Assembly (NCBI GenBank): GCA_038245435.1
Contig: JBBRSL010000009.1
Coordinates: forward strand, 1-29,560
DNA: 29,560 nucleotides
Direction: 5' to 3'
From: JBBRSL01 sp038245435
Lineage (GTDB): Bacteria; Patescibacteriota; Saccharimonadia; Saccharimonadales; CAIOMD01
Positions within the stretch are counted from its first letter, which is position 1; each line of letters starts with the position of its first letter. Below, piece by piece: positions 7,921 to 15,632 of the stretch. The position numbers were made by a program, and so were the translations under genes. The notes beneath the pieces were generated by a model. It ran no database searches, was not told the DNA's origin, and saw only the letters and a list, made by a program, of their open reading frames with translations.

Positions 7921-8235
7921 ATGTTTAAACTAGACGATACATTTTTAGCAGACGTAGGCCTGGCAGCATTACCGGCAGAAGAAAAGCGCAAAATGCTTGC
8001 GCACATTTATGAGACACTCGAACTGCGAGTGGGTATGAAATTAGCGCAAAACATGACAGATGCACAGCTTAATGAATTCGAACAACTTATGGACGCTAAT
8101 AATGAGGCAGGCGCCTTAAAGTGGCTCGAAACTAATGTACCAAACTACAAAGAAGTTGTTGCAGCAGAGCTTACGGCACTTAAAGCCGAAATTAGTCAAC
8201 AAGCTCCTGGTATTTTGGCTGCTACCGAACAATAA
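7921..8235 (+). CDS. Conserved small acidic helical protein (DUF5663-like)
   Basis: 104 residues, mainly amphipathic helices, no Cys, no signal or membrane segment. The sequence (FLADVGLAALPAEEKRKML, then YETLELRVGMKLAQNMTDAQL, FEQLMD, WLETNVPNYKEVV) resembles a small Patescibacteria family I know as DUF5663; this match is from memory and tentative. The pattern 'helix, LPxEEK, helix ending in RVGxxL, Mtd/SxxQLxEFE, xxWLExNxPNY' is typical of it. No biochemical role is known to me. It follows infB by 44 nt but has its own TATAAT, and it faces fmt convergently with an 11-nt gap and no obvious terminator. Confidence 0.7.
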   Translation: MFKLDDTFLADVGLAALPAEEKRKMLAHIYETLELRVGMKLAQNMTDAQLNEFEQLMDANNEAGALKWLETNVPNYKEVVAAELTALKAEISQQAPGILAATEQ

Positions 8236-8246
8236 CTTACATGGAA

Positions 8247-9164
8247 CTACAGTAAATGTCCGTAGCCGTTCAAGAACGCGCTCGCGGGCATCTTATTTTT
8301 ACCGGCAGGTTGCAGCTCATAAATTTCAAGCGAACCTTGTCTACAGCCTATAAGAATGGTTTTATCCGCTGTTACTTGTATTGCGCCGGGTTCAAGTTCT
8401 TTTTTGTTTACTGCGGCTTTCGTGATGGCACAGTCAATACCAGCAATAGTCGAACGGCTTTTTGGCCAACCACTAAAAGCCCGTACTTCTCGCTCAAGTT
8501 CAGTAGCCGTTTTAGTAAATATAAGGATTCCGTCTTGCTTTGTAAGTTTGCGTGAATGCGTTACAGGTACTGCATCCTGTTCTTTGGGTAGAGCGCTACC
8601 ATTTATATAAAGTGGTAGTACGTGCGCAAGGGCTTGGTTGCTTAGCTCAACAAGGCCAGCCGTCAGTTCTTCAGAAGTTTCAGTACCATCTAAATCGTAA
8701 GTTGCGTCAGCGATTAGCGGGCCCGTATCTAAGCCCTCATCGATGAGCATTAAACTCACCCCTGTTGTTGATTGTCCCGACAACAAGCTATAAGTAATGG
8801 GGTCAGCACCGCGCCATTCGGGCAACAAGCTAAAGTGGCTATTAACAATGCCTTTTGCAAAGTACTTGATAGTTTCGGGGCTTATAATAACGCCATAATC
8901 AATAACGATGCCGAGTGGACTCTGAGGTTTTTTTTCGCTGATACACGTATCGAGCTCGTTTTTTGCACTGGCGAACCATACCGTAAGGCCGAGCTGGCCT
9001 GCAAGCTGTTCAACGGGAGCTACGTCTTTATGATGGATTGGTCGGGCCTTTGTTATAACGGCTTCAATAGATTGAACGCCAAAACTATCGATAAAGCCCT
9101 GCAAACTTGCAGCCGCAACAGGCCCATTACCAAAAAAAACTACCGTGGCTTCTAAGTCTTTCAT
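8247..9164 (-). CDS. fmt: Methionyl-tRNA formyltransferase
   Basis: Transfers a formyl group from 10-formyl-THF to Met-tRNA(fMet), giving the initiator that IF-2 recognises. 305 residues. The formyltransferase Rossmann domain holds the catalytic triad: Asn108 and His110 in VNSHFSLLPEWRGADPI, and Asp146 in DEGLDTGPL. The C-terminal OB-like tRNA-binding domain follows from about residue 205 (VRAFSGWPKSR). Last gene of the minus-strand unit priA-def-fmt; its ATG overlaps the def stop by 4 bp (ATGA), implying translational coupling of the formylase and deformylase. The N-terminus reads VVFFGNGPVAAASL, a variant of the usual FxGTPxFA motif. The end converges on the 104-aa gene. Confidence 0.93.
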   Translation of the reverse strand: MKDLEATVVFFGNGPVAAASLQGFIDSFGVQSIEAVITKARPIHHKDVAPVEQLAGQLGLTVWFASAKNELDTCISEKKPQSPLGIVIDYGVIISPETIKYFAKGIVNSHFSLLPEWRGADPITYSLLSGQSTTGVSLMLIDEGLDTGPLIADATYDLDGTETSEELTAGLVELSNQALAHVLPLYINGSALPKEQDAVPVTHSRKLTKQDGILIFTKTATELEREVRAFSGWPKSRSTIAGIDCAITKAAVNKKELEPGAIQVTADKTILIGCRQGSLEIYELQPAGKNKMPASAFLNGYGHLL

Positions 9165-9748
9165 TCGAAAAGTGACTTGTCCCCAAGGACATCTTTTTCG
9201 TAATCCTTAGGTGTTAGGTGGCCATCTGTGTCGAGTGTAAAAAATGCGTCAGGTACTTCTTTGATATGGTCAATAAAAACAATGCCATTGATATGATCAA
9301 TCTCATGTTGAAATACTCGGGCTAAAAAGCCGGTAGCATTGACACGGAACTCGTTTCCATCAAGACCAAGCGCCTTAACTTTGATTTTTTCGTAGCGGGG
9401 GACTCGGCCATAGATGTCTTTAATGCTCAGGCAGCCTTCATAATCTTCTAAAATCTTACCTTCGTATTTGGTAATAACAGGGTTAATGTAGGCCGTAAAG
9501 CTCAAGTCTTCTTTATTATCAAAGTCATTGCGAATTACCACAGCTCGATATAGTTCATTAATTTGTACCGCTGCAAGTGCCACGCCTACTTCATGCTCAC
9601 GACTGGCTTCCCAGTCAAGCGTTGCAGATTCCATGCGGCTTATAAGATCAAGTATTTCTGAGCTGATAATACCAACTTTGCGAGAGTGCTCGCGCAGGTG
9701 AGCGTTGGGTAGGGTAATGATATCGTTTAGTGTTGCTGTCTTGGCCAT
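9161..9748 (-). CDS. def: Peptide deformylase
   Basis: Fe/Zn hydrolase that removes the N-formyl group from nascent proteins. 195 residues with the three deformylase motifs: motif 1 GVALAAVQ (55-62; the usual form is GxGLAAPQ, so Pro is replaced by Val), motif 2 EGCLS with metal ligand Cys106, and motif 3 HEIDH (148-152) with two His ligands and the catalytic Glu. An in-frame extension to 9874 is possible, but it translates a tandem DNA repeat and part of the priA end, so the ATG at 9748 (MAKTATLND) is preferred. The -10 box TATACT lies 8 nt before this ATG, suggesting leaderless transcription in addition to any read-through from priA. Overlaps fmt by 4 bp. Confidence 0.92.
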   Translation of the reverse strand: MAKTATLNDIITLPNAHLREHSRKVGIISSEILDLISRMESATLDWEASREHEVGVALAAVQINELYRAVVIRNDFDNKEDLSFTAYINPVITKYEGKILEDYEGCLSIKDIYGRVPRYEKIKVKALGLDGNEFRVNATGFLARVFQHEIDHINGIVFIDHIKEVPDAFFTLDTDGHLTPKDYEKDVLGDKSLFE

Positions 9749-9756
9749 TGAAAAAT

Positions 9757-9762
9757 AGTATA
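9757..9762 (-). promoter_or_regulatory. -10 box of def
   Basis: TATACT on the minus strand, 8 nt before the def ATG, adjoining the 14-bp tandem repeat. No recognisable -35 box; the repeat occupies that position. Confidence 0.45.
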
Positions 9763-9766
9763 CAGA

Positions 9767-9794
9767 GTACAGAGTGGAGAGTACAGAGTGGAGC
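9767..9794 (-). repeat. Two tandem copies of a 14-bp unit in the priA-def spacer
   Basis: GTACAGAGTGGAGA (9767-9780) is followed directly by GTACAGAGTGGAGC (9781-9794). A partial third copy (ATACAGA) lies at 9760-9766. The array sits exactly where the -35 region of the def promoter should be. Confidence 0.8.
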
Positions 9795-9837
9795 GTGAGA
9801 AGTAGCGCTAAGCTAGGAGCCTGTAAACTGAGAACCC

Positions 9838-11757
9838 TTAAAGCAGATTGAGTGGGTCGATATCGCAGCGCCAATCACCAGGCAACAAGCGAGCGGCAGC
9901 TACAAGTTGTGAGCGTTTTGGCCCTTTGGCGATAATATGCCACGTCATGCCGTTGGCAGATTGTTCGTAAAAACTTGGGCTTGGGCCAAGGAGTTGAATG
10001 CCAAGTTTGGCATTTTGTAAAAGCGCCACAGCTTTTTCGGCTTCTTTTTCGGCTAAGGCGGATGTTCTTTTGGTAATTTCGAACTGAGCAATATAGCTGA
10101 AGGGTGGGTAAGTGTACATTTTTCGTTTGTGTAGTTCGTACTGCGCAAAATCATCCCAACTACGATGTAGTACCGCCTGCATAATGGGGTGTTCGGGTAC
10201 GCGTGTTTGGATAATGGCAAAACCACTACGGTGCCCGCGGTCAACGCGACCAACAACCTGATAGAGCTGTTGAAACGTTTGTTCTTCGGCTCGAAAGTCG
10301 GGTAAGTTGAGCCCCGTGTCGGCGTTTACGATGCCCACTAACCCCAAATTAGGCAAATCAATACCTTTTGTAATAAGTTGCGTACCAACAAGTATGTCTA
10401 CCTCGCCATCTTTAATATGCTGTACGTGGTTATGTAGCTGCTCGCTTGTGCTGTTATCGGTATCAAAACGCATTATTCGAGCTTGCGGTAACAATTTTTG
10501 AATATGGTCGACAAGTGTTTTGGTGCCAATTGACTTAAATTCAAGATCGACCGAACCGCATGTAGGGCAACTAGATGGCGCGGGTGTTTTATAGTTACAG
10601 GTGTGGCATCGAATAGTGTGGAGGTCGTGATGGTAGGTTAGGGGGATACCACAATGAGGGCAGAGTGCTTGCCAACCGCAAGAAGCACACTGCACGAGTC
10701 GTGCGCTGCCACGACGGTTTAAAAAGACAATGCTTTGTTCACCTTTTTGGAGTGTTTGTTCAAGCTTGGCAACAAGGTCGTTTGATAAGTACTGGCTTTT
10801 AGTAAATTGAGACCGATCAGTGATATCGACAATACTTACTTCGCTTCGGTGCTCGCCAGCTGCAAGGTGCACTAACCTTGCAATTGCGTAGCCCCGCTCT
10901 TGGGCTTGTTGATAGTCGGCAATATTCGGTGTCGCAGTACTGAGCACGAGCTTTGCTTTATGCAAACCTGCAAGCGTAGCAGCAATATGTTGCGCTTGAT
11001 AGCGCGGAGCCTGACCTTGTTTATAGGCTGCGTCGTGTGCCTCGTCGAGCACAATGAGCCCGATATTTTGCATAGGTAAAAAGAGCACCGAGCGCGGTCC
11101 AACATAAATTGTTGGTGTGGTGTTTGTCGCTGCATATTCCCACGCCTTGCGGCGTTCTGCATCGGTCATGCCACTATGGGTAAGGACAATGGGTGCATGC
11201 ATGTGTCGCGTAATATCAGCGACAAGCTGTGGTGTCAGGCCAATTTCAGGAGTCACAATTACCACCGATTTCCCTTGAGCAAGGCTGTAATTGGCTGACT
11301 CCAAAAAGACTCGAGTTTTTCCGGTACCCGTATCGCCATGTAATAAAATTCTTTCGGACTTTGCAATAATTTCGAGTGCTTGAGCCTGCTCAGCAGAAGC
11401 GGTAGGAAGTTTTTGCTGCTCGCCAATAGGTGCAATTAAAGGCTTTTTGCTTGGCTTGACGGTAAAGCTCGCAGGTAGCAATAGCTGTGTTAGGGCGCCA
11501 TAATCATCTGGGTAAAAACTAAACAACCAATGTAGTAAATTAATGCTCGTAAGCGGTAGACAAAAGGGCAACTCGCCTACAACTTCTTTTGTTGCAAAGG
11601 CGGGCTTTTTTACAACGCCAGTTACAACACCGGTAACATTTTTTTTGCCAAAAGGCACACTTATAATAGATCCGATTTTGAGCGGATTTTCCGAATGATA
11701 GGTGTAAAGTCTTGAACCTCCACGCTGCTTTGCAACAGCGACCTCAATATAGTGCAT
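9838..11757 (-). CDS. priA: Primosomal replication-restart helicase PriA
   Basis: Superfamily 2 DNA helicase that reloads the replisome at stalled forks. 639 residues. The N-terminal DNA-binding domain (1-105) is followed by Walker A GDTGTGKT (141-148) and the DEAH box (238-241, VLDEAHD). The zinc-binding insertion has eight Cys at 357, 360, 366, 369, 384, 387, 397 and 400. Helicase motifs V/VI are present (GTQLITKGIDLPNLG, QLYQVVGRVDRG). The protein is shorter than E. coli PriA, mainly in the N-terminal domain. It heads the priA-def-fmt unit, a grouping also found in many other bacteria. The ATG directly follows a -10 box (6-nt gap), so it is probably leaderless. It is divergent from the winged-helix gene. 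Confidence 0.93.
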   Translation of the reverse strand: MHYIEVAVAKQRGGSRLYTYHSENPLKIGSIISVPFGKKNVTGVVTGVVKKPAFATKEVVGELPFCLPLTSINLLHWLFSFYPDDYGALTQLLLPASFTVKPSKKPLIAPIGEQQKLPTASAEQAQALEIIAKSERILLHGDTGTGKTRVFLESANYSLAQGKSVVIVTPEIGLTPQLVADITRHMHAPIVLTHSGMTDAERRKAWEYAATNTTPTIYVGPRSVLFLPMQNIGLIVLDEAHDAAYKQGQAPRYQAQHIAATLAGLHKAKLVLSTATPNIADYQQAQERGYAIARLVHLAAGEHRSEVSIVDITDRSQFTKSQYLSNDLVAKLEQTLQKGEQSIVFLNRRGSARLVQCASCGWQALCPHCGIPLTYHHDLHTIRCHTCNYKTPAPSSCPTCGSVDLEFKSIGTKTLVDHIQKLLPQARIMRFDTDNSTSEQLHNHVQHIKDGEVDILVGTQLITKGIDLPNLGLVGIVNADTGLNLPDFRAEEQTFQQLYQVVGRVDRGHRSGFAIIQTRVPEHPIMQAVLHRSWDDFAQYELHKRKMYTYPPFSYIAQFEITKRTSALAEKEAEKAVALLQNAKLGIQLLGPSPSFYEQSANGMTWHIIAKGPKRSQLVAAARLLPGDWRCDIDPLNLL

Positions 11758-11763
11758 GTAAAA

Positions 11764-11769
11764 ACTATA
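11764..11769 (-). promoter_or_regulatory. -10 box of priA
   Basis: TATAGT on the minus strand, 6 nt before the ATG; no Shine-Dalgarno. A weak -35 (AAGTTA) lies at 17-nt spacing. Confidence 0.45.
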
Positions 11770-11790
11770 CGCTATTTTGCATGATTTAAC

Positions 11791-11819
11791 TTGCGGCTGG
11801 TTAAAAAAACCGCTATACT
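11791..11819 (+). promoter_or_regulatory. Promoter of the winged-helix gene
   Basis: -35 TTGCGG (11791-11796), 17-nt spacer, -10 TATACT (11814-11819). The region is shared back-to-back with the priA promoter. Confidence 0.6.
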
Positions 11820-11852
11820 ACACGTTGTTTGAATAACAGCAAGTAGGGGAAC

Positions 11853-12143
11853 ATGTTAGACGTTTTTATTACATCCAGAGTGCGCCGCAAAATAATTGTC
11901 GTGTACGCAAAATATCCAGATTTCAAGACTCATGTTCGAGGCCTTGCAAAGCTTATTAAAGAAGACGCTGGTAATATCCAACGAGAACTTAAGCGCCTTG
12001 AAAAGGTTGGTTTTTTAACCAGCGAAAAACAGGGAAACACTAAGATTTATTCCACCAATAAGAACTTTCCGATTTTCAAAGAACTTCAAGGCATCGTGCT
12101 TAAAAGCCAACGTACTACGCAACAAAAGAACCAACAAATTTAG
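11853..12143 (+). CDS. Winged helix-turn-helix DNA-binding protein
   Basis: 96 residues. An N-terminal helix (MLDVFITSRVRRKIIVVYAK) is followed by a helix-turn-helix (HVRGLAKLIKEDAGNIQREL) and a wing (LEKVGFLTSEKQGNTKIYST), the layout of ArsR/MarR-like winged-helix domains. The C-terminus is Lys/Gln-rich and probably flexible. Similar lone wHTH proteins often read as repressors or sit beside nucleotidyltransferase genes, but no target can be named here. The start has a good Shine-Dalgarno (AGGGGA, about 5 nt upstream). It is divergent from priA, so regulation of the shared promoter region, including itself, is possible. A rod-like structured spacer begins at its stop codon. Confidence 0.8.
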   Translation: MLDVFITSRVRRKIIVVYAKYPDFKTHVRGLAKLIKEDAGNIQRELKRLEKVGFLTSEKQGNTKIYSTNKNFPIFKELQGIVLKSQRTTQQKNQQI

Positions 12144-12267
12144 AAATATCTTTTGCTAGGCACATTTTGTGCGAAAATCTCCGTGCATATGTTTGTAGTA
12201 GCGAGCCTACAACTTCACGCATGTACTCGATTTTCATCACAAACTGCACTCAAGCAAAAAAGATTTC
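12143..12267 (+). ncRNA. Rod-like structured spacer, possible small RNA or 3' UTR
   Basis: 125 nt that fold end to end. Closing helix: 12143-12157 with 12253-12267 (13 of 15 positions pair). On the 5' side sits a small hairpin GCACA-TTT-TGTGC (12160-12172), facing an unpaired 12236-12252. Then GAAAATC (12173-12179) / GATTTTC (12229-12235), GTGCAT (12183-12188) / ATGTAC (12221-12226), and an apical hairpin TTGTAG (12193-12198) / CTACAA (12207-12212). The layout (paired ends, large central bubble with a side hairpin, apical hairpin) recalls 6S RNA, but it is short and I do not recognise a family. It has no U-tract. Confidence 0.45.
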
Positions 12268-12285
12268 GTTGTGCGTTAATAACAC

Positions 12286-12314
12286 TTGTCAATAACAGAT
12301 AAATAAGGTAGAAT
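12286..12314 (+). promoter_or_regulatory. rpsU operon promoter
   Basis: -35 TTGTCA (12286-12291), exactly 17 nt spacer, -10 TAGAAT (12309-12314). The ATG of rpsU is 9 nt further, with no Shine-Dalgarno, so the transcript should be leaderless or nearly so. Confidence 0.75.
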
Positions 12315-12323
12315 ATTTCAAGT

Positions 12324-12539
12324 ATGATTCAAGTTACTCGTAAAGATGCAAAAGAGTCCACCGAAAGTTTGGTGCGACGATTTAGTCGAAAAGTTCAGCA
12401 ATCGGGCGTTCTCGCTACGGTTAAGCAAGCACAAGCTTTTGAAAAGCCTATGAGCAAACGTGATCGTCGCGATAAAGCAATTATTCGCCGCGAACGCAAA
12501 AACCTCAAAGCAAAGCGTGCGAAGCTTGGCCAACGCTAA
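12324..12539 (+). CDS. rpsU: Ribosomal protein S21
   Basis: Small 30S protein near the anti-Shine-Dalgarno of 16S rRNA. 71 residues, very basic. The sequence has the S21 pattern: ESTESLVRRFSRKVQQSGVL, then the basic tail SKRDRRDKAIIRRERKNLKAK. First gene of the operon rpsU-yqeY-adk-map, with its stop overlapping the yqeY start (TAATG). rpsU-yqeY is a common pairing in bacteria. The start is immediately downstream of the promoter, consistent with leaderless translation. Confidence 0.93.
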   Translation: MIQVTRKDAKESTESLVRRFSRKVQQSGVLATVKQAQAFEKPMSKRDRRDKAIIRRERKNLKAKRAKLGQR

Positions 12540-12979
12540 TGCTCGATACTGTTAATAACGCAATTAATGCAGCGCTCAAAAGTGGCGATAAAGCCACTGC
12601 CGAAGCGCTGCGTTTGCTTAAAAGCAGTTTAATGTACGCAAAGATTGCAGCCGGCCACGATTTATCTGATGCCGAATCTATTAAGATTGTCCAAAAAGAA
12701 ATCAAAGCACGCATAGAAGCGCGAGATGTATTTGCTGCCAATGATCGACCTGAGCTCGCTAAAAAAGAAGAATTCGAAAGAAGCGTCTATGCACCGTATG
12801 TGCCTGCCGGATTAAGTTCAGATGAAGTCGATGCAATTATCATCGAACAGGCTGCTGGGCTCGAAGCAGGCTATACCTTTGCACAGCTTATGCCAAAAGT
12901 CATGCAGGCAATAGCCGGTAAGGCCGATGGCCGTGAAGTTTCTGATAAGGTTAAAGCGTTTATTGGCGGAGCTAACTAG
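12539..12979 (+). CDS. yqeY: GatB/YqeY domain protein
   Basis: 146 residues, helical, matching the YqeY family related to the tRNA-binding tail of GatB: N-terminal ALKSGDKATAEALRLLKSSL, then VQKEIKARIEARDVF, and a C-terminal QLMPKVMQAIAGKADGREVSDKVKAFI (the MGKVMGxxxxxxGKADGxxVSxxVK-type signature). The biochemical role is not settled; tRNA or aminoacyl-tRNA contact is inferred from GatB. The ATG overlaps the rpsU stop by one base and there is no Shine-Dalgarno of its own, so translation is probably coupled to rpsU. Confidence 0.9.
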   Translation: MLDTVNNAINAALKSGDKATAEALRLLKSSLMYAKIAAGHDLSDAESIKIVQKEIKARIEARDVFAANDRPELAKKEEFERSVYAPYVPAGLSSDEVDAIIIEQAAGLEAGYTFAQLMPKVMQAIAGKADGREVSDKVKAFIGGAN

Positions 12980-12983
12980 CACC

Positions 12984-13520
12984 ATGCTTTTGATGCTCGG
13001 TGTTGCCGGTTCAGGTAAAAGCACGCAGAGCCAGCTATTGGCAGAGACTGGTCAGTATAGGTGCTTATCCGTCGGAGAAGTGTTGCGCCGCAATGTTACC
13101 GAACAGGATGAAGACAGCATGCAAGAGGGTAAGCTTTTGAACGATGATGTCGTTATTGACTATCTCGAAAAAGAAATAGCCACCTTAGGTAACGGTCCTG
13201 AAATAATTATCGATGGCTTTCCTCGAAGCGTCTATCAAACTGATTGGCTTGTGGGTAAACATACCTCAAATGTCTATGGTGTGTCGGCAGTTATTCATAT
13301 TGAAATTTCAAAAGATATTGTTTTAGAGCGACTTGCAACTCGCGGCAGGGCGGATGATACCGAAGAAGCTATTGCCGCTCGTTTTGCTGAGTATGATAAA
13401 GCGATTCGCCCGGTTATTTCTGAACTTCAGAAATATAAAGTTCCGATTATCTCTGTTGATGGTTCAAAAGAACCAAGCATGGTTCATGCTGAAATTGAAA
13501 CCTCACTCGCGGAGCTGTAA
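12984..13520 (+). CDS. adk: Adenylate kinase-like nucleoside monophosphate kinase
   Basis: Interconverts AMP + ATP and 2 ADP. 178 residues from the ATG at 12984 (an in-frame start at 12927 would overlap yqeY and is rejected). P-loop GVAGSGKST (usually GPPGSGKGT), NMP-binding region VGEVLRR, substrate motif IIDGFPRS and the Arg-rich LID motif RGRADD are visible. The LID is short and has no zinc-binding Cys. The last Gly of the classical P-loop (KGT) is Ser here, so another NMP specificity cannot be excluded, but the adk-map order, as in ribosomal-protein operons of many bacteria, favours adenylate kinase. Its stop overlaps map (TAATG). Confidence 0.85.
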   Translation: MLLMLGVAGSGKSTQSQLLAETGQYRCLSVGEVLRRNVTEQDEDSMQEGKLLNDDVVIDYLEKEIATLGNGPEIIIDGFPRSVYQTDWLVGKHTSNVYGVSAVIHIEISKDIVLERLATRGRADDTEEAIAARFAEYDKAIRPVISELQKYKVPIISVDGSKEPSMVHAEIETSLAEL

Positions 13521-14272
13521 TGTATACGAAAGTTAAGTCACCACAAGAAATTATTTGGATGCGCGAAAGTGGCCAGATGCTTGCGACCGTACTCGAAGCG
13601 ACAGCCGCCTACGCAAAAGTTGGCATGACCACGAAAGAGCTTGCAGATTTTGCAGCGCTTGAAACAAAAAAACTCGATACAACGGCCGCATTTTTAGGAC
13701 AGTATGGGTTTCCAGACGTCATATGTATTTCAGTTAACCAAGCGGTGGTGCATGGTATCCCGAATAAGTATGTACTTAAAGATGGTGACGTGCTCAGCCT
13801 TGATTTTGGTATTAAGCACCGGGGGATGATTACCGATGCAGCTCGAACCGTAATTGTTGGCACCTCAAATAAAGCTAAGCAAAAACTTGTCGATACAACC
13901 CGTGCGTCTCTCGATGCTGGCATTGCCGTTATTAAAGATGGCGTACTTGTAGGTGACATCGCCCATTCGGTGCAAGAAGTTTTGGAGGCAGCCGGCTTAG
14001 GCATCGTCCGTGATCTTGTTGGGCATGGTGTGGGCCACCAACTTCACGAAGACCCAAATATTCCAAACTATGGCCGTAAAGGTACCGGCGATCGACTGCA
14101 GGCAGGCATGACTATTGCGGTTGAACCAATGGCAACACTCGGTTCGTATCAGGTCTACACAGCTCAAGATGATTGGACGATTGAAACGCGCGATGGCAGC
14201 TTAGCGGCGCATTTTGAAGATACAATTTTGATTACCGATACAGGCTACGAAATCCTTACTCGGCTCAACTAG
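13520..14272 (+). CDS. map: Methionine aminopeptidase, type I
   Basis: Removes the initiator Met after deformylation, acting downstream of Def. 250 residues, the usual length for the type Ia enzyme. All metal ligands and catalytic residues are visible: His78 (VVHGIP), Asp95 (LSLDFG), Asp106 (ITDAART), His173 (GHGVGHQLHEDPNIPNYG), Glu202 (AVEPM) and Glu233 (HFEDTILIT). Last gene of rpsU-yqeY-adk-map, overlapping adk by one base. There is no SecY or IF-1 neighbour as in the classical spc-operon arrangement. No terminator is evident before the ftsA promoter. Confidence 0.95.
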   Translation: MYTKVKSPQEIIWMRESGQMLATVLEATAAYAKVGMTTKELADFAALETKKLDTTAAFLGQYGFPDVICISVNQAVVHGIPNKYVLKDGDVLSLDFGIKHRGMITDAARTVIVGTSNKAKQKLVDTTRASLDAGIAVIKDGVLVGDIAHSVQEVLEAAGLGIVRDLVGHGVGHQLHEDPNIPNYGRKGTGDRLQAGMTIAVEPMATLGSYQVYTAQDDWTIETRDGSLAAHFEDTILITDTGYEILTRLN

Positions 14273-14284
14273 TACTTTTAAGAC

Positions 14285-14314
14285 TTGCTGACAGCGTAGC
14301 ACTAGCGTTATACT
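14285..14314 (+). promoter_or_regulatory. ftsA promoter
   Basis: -35 TTGCTG (14285-14290), 18-nt spacer, -10 TATACT (14309-14314). The ATG is 9 nt past the -10 box and no Shine-Dalgarno lies between, so ftsA is predicted to be leaderless. Confidence 0.6.
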
Positions 14315-14323
14315 GGCCATAAC

Positions 14324-15559
14324 ATGCAAAAAGCTCCTTATTTTGTTGGCCTTGATATCGGTACTGCTCATGTTCGCTGTATTATTGGTATGCTTGAGCA
14401 CCGCGAAGCAGAAAATCACCTTTCGGTTATTGGGCTTGGAACGAGCGATAATCACGGTATGCGCAAAGGCGCAGTCGTTCATGTTGAAGAAGTTGCCGCC
14501 AGTATAAGTGAGGCAATCGCCGAAGCTGAACGAATGGCCGGTGTTCGTATTAGTGGCGCAACGATTAACGTTAATGGGGCGCATATCCATAGTCAGACAT
14601 CACATGGTGTCGTGGCAATTAGTACGCCTACCCGACAGATATCAGACGATGATAGATTGCGCGTTGAAGAGGCGGCAACGGTTATTAATTTGCCAGCCAA
14701 CCGCGAAATTATTCAAGTATTTGCAAAGAACTATCGTATCGATGGACAAGATAATATTAAAGACCCCGTTGGTATGCAGGGCGTACGACTTGAAGTAGAG
14801 ACGCTGGTTGTTACGGCCGGCACGCCACTGCTACGAACACTCGATACGGCACTCGAAAGGGCGCAAGTACCGGTGCATAATCACACCGTTGCCAGCTTAG
14901 CTGCTGCCGAGGCAGTGCTTGAGCGTCGACAAAAAGAATCAGGTACAGCCGTCATTGACATCGGTGCCGGTACGACAAATGTTGTTATCTTGGATGAAGG
15001 TGAAGTTGAGCATGTGGCTGTTATCCCAATCGGTAGCCAACATCTCACCAATGATCTTGCTATTGGGCTTAAGACTGATCTTGAAATTGCCGAGCTGGTG
15101 AAACTAGCCCACGCCACGCTTGATTTTACAAACCCACCAGCCGACGCAATCAGCGTTGAGTTTGAGGGTAAACGTCATAAATTTGCCGAAAAGACGGTTC
15201 GTTTAGTTGTTGAATCACGGGTTGATGAGTTACTTGAGCAAGTTGACCGAGAATTTCGTAAAGCTGGTAAGAGCCGAAAGCTCCCGGGTGGAGTTGTTAT
15301 TGTTGGCGGTATGGCAAATATGCCTGGAATTGCCGAATATACCCGTGAGCGTTTACAGCTGCCAGCCAAAAAAGGCAAAGTCACCAGCGTAAGTGGCATA
15401 ATTTCGAGTGTTGAAAGCCCTGAGTATGCAACTGCAGTTGGGCTCATGATGCTTGATATGATTCTGAGTGATGGTGGTCCGAACACATCTAGTATCCCTG
15501 GTTCTCAGGTAACAGCAGGTCTGTTCAACAAATTTAAACAAATCACCAGCCGCAAATAA
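14324..15559 (+). CDS. ftsA: Cell division protein FtsA
   Basis: Actin-like ATPase that tethers FtsZ filaments to the membrane. 411 residues. Phosphate 1 motif VGLDIGTAHVRCIIG (8-22), a 1C-domain region (SVIGLGTSDNHGMRKGAVVH, INVNGAHIHSQTSHGVV), phosphate 2 motif VIDIGAGTTNVVI (210-222), and the adenosine motif VVIVGGMANMPGI (about 324-336). The C-terminus NKFKQITSRK, after a Ser/Gly linker, is the short amphipathic membrane-targeting helix expected of FtsA. ftsZ follows 119 nt downstream with its own promoter. Confidence 0.93.
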   Translation: MQKAPYFVGLDIGTAHVRCIIGMLEHREAENHLSVIGLGTSDNHGMRKGAVVHVEEVAASISEAIAEAERMAGVRISGATINVNGAHIHSQTSHGVVAISTPTRQISDDDRLRVEEAATVINLPANREIIQVFAKNYRIDGQDNIKDPVGMQGVRLEVETLVVTAGTPLLRTLDTALERAQVPVHNHTVASLAAAEAVLERRQKESGTAVIDIGAGTTNVVILDEGEVEHVAVIPIGSQHLTNDLAIGLKTDLEIAELVKLAHATLDFTNPPADAISVEFEGKRHKFAEKTVRLVVESRVDELLEQVDREFRKAGKSRKLPGGVVIVGGMANMPGIAEYTRERLQLPAKKGKVTSVSGIISSVESPEYATAVGLMMLDMILSDGGPNTSSIPGSQVTAGLFNKFKQITSRK

Positions 15560-15632
15560 ACCTTGAACATATATGTAGGCTACGGCTTATAGTGATTTGT
15601 ATTAGCTGAGTACTTTTTTACGCACAATTGTA

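Noticed and set aside
9749..9874. 42-residue N-terminal extension of deformylase
   Set aside because: It would translate the 14-bp tandem repeat and overlap the priA end; the conserved protein starts at 9748.
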